Of a DNA stretch of 64,000 nucleotides, positions 62,122 through 64,000 are shown piece by piece. The stretch is from Campylobacterales bacterium (GTDB taxonomy: Bacteria; Campylobacterota; Campylobacteria; Campylobacterales; Sulfurimonadaceae). Where the stretch lies: NCBI GenBank assembly GCA_016938175.1, contig JAFGVE010000024.1, positions 1 to 64,000 of the forward strand, given 5' to 3'. Position numbers and translations under genes: made by a program. The first letter of the stretch is position 1. Every line of letters starts with the position of its first letter. Under the pieces are notes generated by a model that did no database searches, had not been told where the DNA came from, and saw nothing but the letters and a program-made list of their open reading frames with translations.

Positions 62122-63711
62122 ATGAAAAAATATACAATTGTTGTTTGTGACCATATTCATGAAGCTGGTCTTAAAATGCTTGAAAATGATGAAAACATTA
62201 ACTTTATTATGGCTGCTGATGAGCCAAAGGATAAACTTGTTACAGAGATTATTCCACAAGCTGATGTGGCAATTACAAGAAGCTCTACAGACGTAGATGA
62301 ATTTTTTATCAGTCACGCTAAAAATATGAAAGCAATTGTTCGTGCAGGTGTTGGTGTAGATAATGTTGATATCCCGGGTTGTTCAAAAGAGGGAATAATA
62401 GTTATGAATGTACCAACTGCAAATACTATTGCGGCAGTTGAATTAACAATGGCACACATGCTCTCTTGTATGAGAATGTTTCCTTACTCTCACAACCACT
62501 TAAAACAAGAGAGAATCTGGAAACGTGAGAAATGGTACGGGTATGAGTTAAAAGGAAAAAAACTCGGTGTAATTGGTTTTGGTAACATTGGTTCACGTGT
62601 TGCTAAACGTGCGGCATCTTTTGAGATGGATATTATTGCTTATGACCCATATATTCACCCATCAAAAGTTACTGACTTGGATATGACATATACTAAAAAC
62701 TTTGAGGATATTTTAGCGTGTGACATTATTACAATTCACACACCAAAAAATAAAGAGACTGTAGGTATTATTGGTGAAGCTGAAATTGCTAAGATGAAAG
62801 ATGGTGTTGTGCTCATTAACTGTGCCAGAGGTGATCTTTATAATGAAGAAGCACTTTATAATGGCCTTAAGTCTGGTAAAGTTCGTTTTGCTGGTATTGA
62901 TGTTTTTGGTAAAGAGCCAGCTACAAACCACCCACTACTTGACTTAGACAATATCGTTGTGTCTCCACACCTTGGTGCAAATACGTATGAGTCTCAGTAT
63001 AACATTGGTACTCAGGCTGCTGAAAATGCTATCCAAGCGGCAAAAGGAATCGCTTTCGCTCACGCTATGAACCTTCCAATTGATGAGACAAAAATACCAT
63101 CATTTGTAAAGCCATTCTTAGAGATGGGACAAAAAATTGGATTTTTAGCATCACAGTTAAATAAATCACAAATTATCTCAATTAAAGTAAGTGGACAGGG
63201 TGAAATAGCTGAGTATGTAGATTCACTTTCGACATTCGTTGCAGTTGGTGCTATGAGTCAAAATAGTGGTGATACTATTAACTATGTAAATGCAGAGTTT
63301 GTTGCAAAAGAAAAAGGTATAGAGATTACATCTGAAGCTCTTGCTGATTCATCAACATTTAAAAACCTTATTACCGTAAAATTGACTACTGCTGAGGGTA
63401 TTTCAACTATCTCTGCTACTATCTTTGATGATGGTGTAAAACGTATAGTTGCATTTGATGGTTTTGATATTGAAGTAGCACTCAAAGGTAATATGATTTT
63501 CTTCAAAAATAGTGATGTTCCAGGTGTAATTGGAAGTATTGGTTCTACACTTGCAAAACATAATGTAAATATTGCAGACTTCTCATTGGCTAGAAATGAT
63601 AAAGGTCAAGCCTTAGCAGTTATCTTAGTTGATGATCATGTAGATGATGAAACATTGAAAGAACTAGGTGCACTAGAAGCTTGTCTAAGTGTGGATTACG
63701 CTCGTCTTTAA
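62122..63711 (+). CDS. serA: D-3-phosphoglycerate dehydrogenase
   Basis: VRAGVGVDNVDIPGCSKEGIIVMN, GKKLGVIGFGNIGSRVAKRA, C-terminal ACT-like domain; start proposed at 62122, right after the upstream stop. Confidence 0.95.
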   Translation: MKKYTIVVCDHIHEAGLKMLENDENINFIMAADEPKDKLVTEIIPQADVAITRSSTDVDEFFISHAKNMKAIVRAGVGVDNVDIPGCSKEGIIVMNVPTANTIAAVELTMAHMLSCMRMFPYSHNHLKQERIWKREKWYGYELKGKKLGVIGFGNIGSRVAKRAASFEMDIIAYDPYIHPSKVTDLDMTYTKNFEDILACDIITIHTPKNKETVGIIGEAEIAKMKDGVVLINCARGDLYNEEALYNGLKSGKVRFAGIDVFGKEPATNHPLLDLDNIVVSPHLGANTYESQYNIGTQAAENAIQAAKGIAFAHAMNLPIDETKIPSFVKPFLEMGQKIGFLASQLNKSQIISIKVSGQGEIAEYVDSLSTFVAVGAMSQNSGDTINYVNAEFVAKEKGIEITSEALADSSTFKNLITVKLTTAEGISTISATIFDDGVKRIVAFDGFDIEVALKGNMIFFKNSDVPGVIGSIGSTLAKHNVNIADFSLARNDKGQALAVILVDDHVDDETLKELGALEACLSVDYARL

Positions 63712-63727
63712 ATAATAACTACATTTT

Positions 63728-63751
63728 AATTACTCTCTACGGAGAGTAATT
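63728..63751. terminator. hairpin downstream of serA
   Basis: AATTACTCTC-TACG-GAGAGTAATT, perfect 10-bp stem. Confidence 0.6.
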
Positions 63752-63796
63752 TACAATATGCTACAATATAATAAAATCTGATAGAAGGTTTTATTT

Positions 63797-64000
63797 ATGC
63801 AACGTAATATATCCTCGTATCCTTTACTTAAATCCTTATCTCATGAATTAGAAAAGGCTAAAAAACAGATTATTTTCAAATGGCTTCAAGAACCAAAAAT
63901 CAAAATAATATTTGAGCATCATAAAATTTCTCTGGCAAAATTTTCACAAAACTATGCGCCTGGAATCATTACACATTTTATTAAGGTTATTAGAGAAGAA
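63797..64000 (+). CDS. partial hypothetical protein running off the window
   Basis: Open frame MQRNISSYPLLKSLSHELEKAKKQIIFKWLQEPKIKIIFEHHKISLAKF... to the window end. Confidence 0.5.
   Translation, partial: MQRNISSYPLLKSLSHELEKAKKQIIFKWLQEPKIKIIFEHHKISLAKFSQNYAPGIITHFIKVIREE

Overview
A 64 kb chromosomal window from a low-GC Campylobacterota genome, probably Sulfurimonas-like judging by gene content and order. Most of it is dense core genome: TolC/RND efflux, a LolA/ABC/beta-barrel cluster, MoxR-DUF58-transglutaminase, ispB-hemA-proS-fxsA-dsbC-like-hemC-ubiD, argH, pheST-aroA-ispH-rpsA, serA. The left 7.3 kb is a compact integrative element inserted in a tRNA gene with CAT anticodon. It is bounded by a perfect 70-bp direct repeat (15-84 and 7273-7342), which implies a 7,258-bp circular form. 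It encodes a tyrosine recombinase, a plasmid-type replication initiator, iteron-like repeats, a structured RNA candidate and a translationally coupled run of very small genes I cannot assign. No relaxase, capsid gene or recognisable defence gene is visible in it. Other notable items: a hyperacidic 54-aa ORF overlapping the start of tlyA, a QueF-like T-fold paralog directly downstream of queF, and a terminator/operator/small-ORF arrangement between corA and a marR gene. All calls come from reading the sequence; no database searches were run.
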